A DNA stretch of 64,000 nucleotides, from contig NC_030381.2 in the NCBI RefSeq assembly GCF_001625215.2, positions 48,693,214 through 48,757,213 of the forward strand, written 5' to 3'. Below, piece after piece: positions 63,409-64,000 of this stretch (position 1 is its first letter; each line of letters opens with the position of its first letter). This DNA comes from Daucus carota subsp. sativus. Its lineage: Eukaryota; Streptophyta; Magnoliopsida; Apiales; Apiaceae. A program made the position numbers and the translations under genes. A model generated the notes under the pieces. That model ran no database searches. It saw only the letters and a list, made by a program, of their open reading frames with translations, and was not told where the DNA came from.

Positions 63409-64000
63409 TTACTTGCTATAATTTTCCATGTCCCCTGAATCATTGATCTCATGTACCTTAATATCAATCTGATCAGTGGAGCTCTGTGGCCTATACTTAT
63501 ACCTTTTAGCAATGATTAGATATACGAAAAAATTGATCAAACTTAACAAAGCAAGCAACCAGTAGAAGAGATTCAAATGGTTCCTGTTGATGTTGTTCCC
63601 AGCTAACCATCCTCTACTTGCTGTAAATTTCTTCGTGCTACCGTTCACAATCTGCACAAGAATTGAACTCAGATAGTACCCGAGTGCCATGGAACTCCAG
63701 AGAAAGCAAGTAGAGATTGCTTTGAGCCCTTTCGGGGCCTGTGAGTAGAAGAATTCAAGAAGTCCGACGTATGTAAACATGTCAGCAATGCCAAATATGA
63801 AGTACTGGATTGATAACCAGAAGACACTGATAGGTAATGGCTGGAGTACAGGGATTGCATCAAGCATGTTGTTTTCTATTGCAACCTCTTTGCGTTTCAC
63901 TTCAAAAATCGCGGCTGCTGCCATGGATAAGCTGGACAGGAGTAGACCAACACCTACTCTTTGGAGATGAGTTATTCCTGTGGGAAGTCCAGTGTATTTA
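63409..64000 (-). CDS. NPF (NRT1/PTR family) transporter, C-terminal part, truncated by window edge
   Basis: Proton-coupled major-facilitator transporter of the NPF family, plasma-membrane located; members move nitrate, peptides or hormones. Only the final ~197 codons are in the window, in one uninterrupted exon ending at the stop 63409-63411; the 5' part lies beyond 64000. Visible: [60 protein letters not shown], and [20 protein letters not shown], a run of membrane helices ending in a polar acidic tail. These blocks look most like the NPF4 subfamily (which includes abscisic acid and gibberellin carriers), but that subgroup call is from memory. Confidence 0.9.
   Translation of the reverse strand, partial: KYTGLPTGITHLQRVGVGLLLSSLSMAAAAIFEVKRKEVAIENNMLDAIPVLQPLPISVFWLSIQYFIFGIADMFTYVGLLEFFYSQAPKGLKAISTCFLWSSMALGYYLSSILVQIVNGSTKKFTASRGWLAGNNINRNHLNLFYWLLALLSLINFFVYLIIAKRYKYRPQSSTDQIDIKVHEINDSGDMENYSK

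Noticed and set aside
1..64000. tRNA, rRNA or microRNA genes
   Set aside because: No intact cloverleaf, rRNA segment or convincing long hairpin was recognised by eye; the only A/B box pair (20068-20113) is SINE-like. A tRNAscan and small-RNA mapping would settle this.

Overview
The window is nuclear DNA of a eudicot plant. It has long AT-rich intergenic stretches, GT-AG introns in every recognisable gene, plant-specific families (class I trehalose-6-phosphate synthase, plant GDSL esterases, a C-lineage MADS-box gene, an ankyrin/ILK-type kinase, an NPF transporter) and many short non-autonomous transposons. An asterid, possibly of the carrot family, is a guess from overall character and was not tested. 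I rebuilt all gene models by eye from splice sites and remembered family conservation. Every complete model closes in frame with a stop and has a normal family length.

Layout. 1.4-14.2 kb: a TPS1-type trehalose-6-phosphate synthase on the minus strand (17 coding exons, 920 aa), with a leader intron and a perfect 25-bp palindrome in its leader. 14.3-17 kb: AT-rich spacer with a SINE relic. 17-25.2 kb: PIG-A, the GPI-anchor GlcNAc transferase subunit, on the plus strand (8 coding exons, 441 aa); its introns hold a SINE, a solo-LTR-like insertion and two MITEs. 26.6-27.0 kb: a Harbinger-like MITE. 29.9-34.6 kb: two tandem GDSL esterase/lipase genes with the same intron pattern; the second carries a long secreted repeat extension. 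35.5-40.4 kb: an AGAMOUS/PLENA-lineage MADS-box gene (minus) with the typical large regulatory intron. 45.0-55.5 kb: an ankyrin-repeat integrin-linked-kinase-like gene (minus), whose introns hold several MITEs and a direct duplication. 56.8-57.7 kb: a hAT-type MITE with an 8-bp target duplication. 58.7-62 kb: an OTU deubiquitinase of the OTUD6 type (plus). 63.4-64 kb: the 3' end of an NPF transporter gene (minus), running off the window.

The genes are ordinary, separately transcribed plant genes with no operon-like logic. They cover sugar signalling (TPS1), GPI anchoring (PIG-A), secreted lipid or ester hydrolysis (GDSL pair), floral organ identity (AG), kinase signalling (ILK), ubiquitin editing (OTU) and membrane transport (NPF). 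The less expected items are the GDSL enzyme with a 16-residue repeat domain, the dense MITE traffic (at least seven elements, one family in two copies 18 kb apart and another at three or more sites), the TPS1 leader palindrome, and a possible upstream coding exon for the AG gene. I found no convincing previously undescribed multi-gene system.
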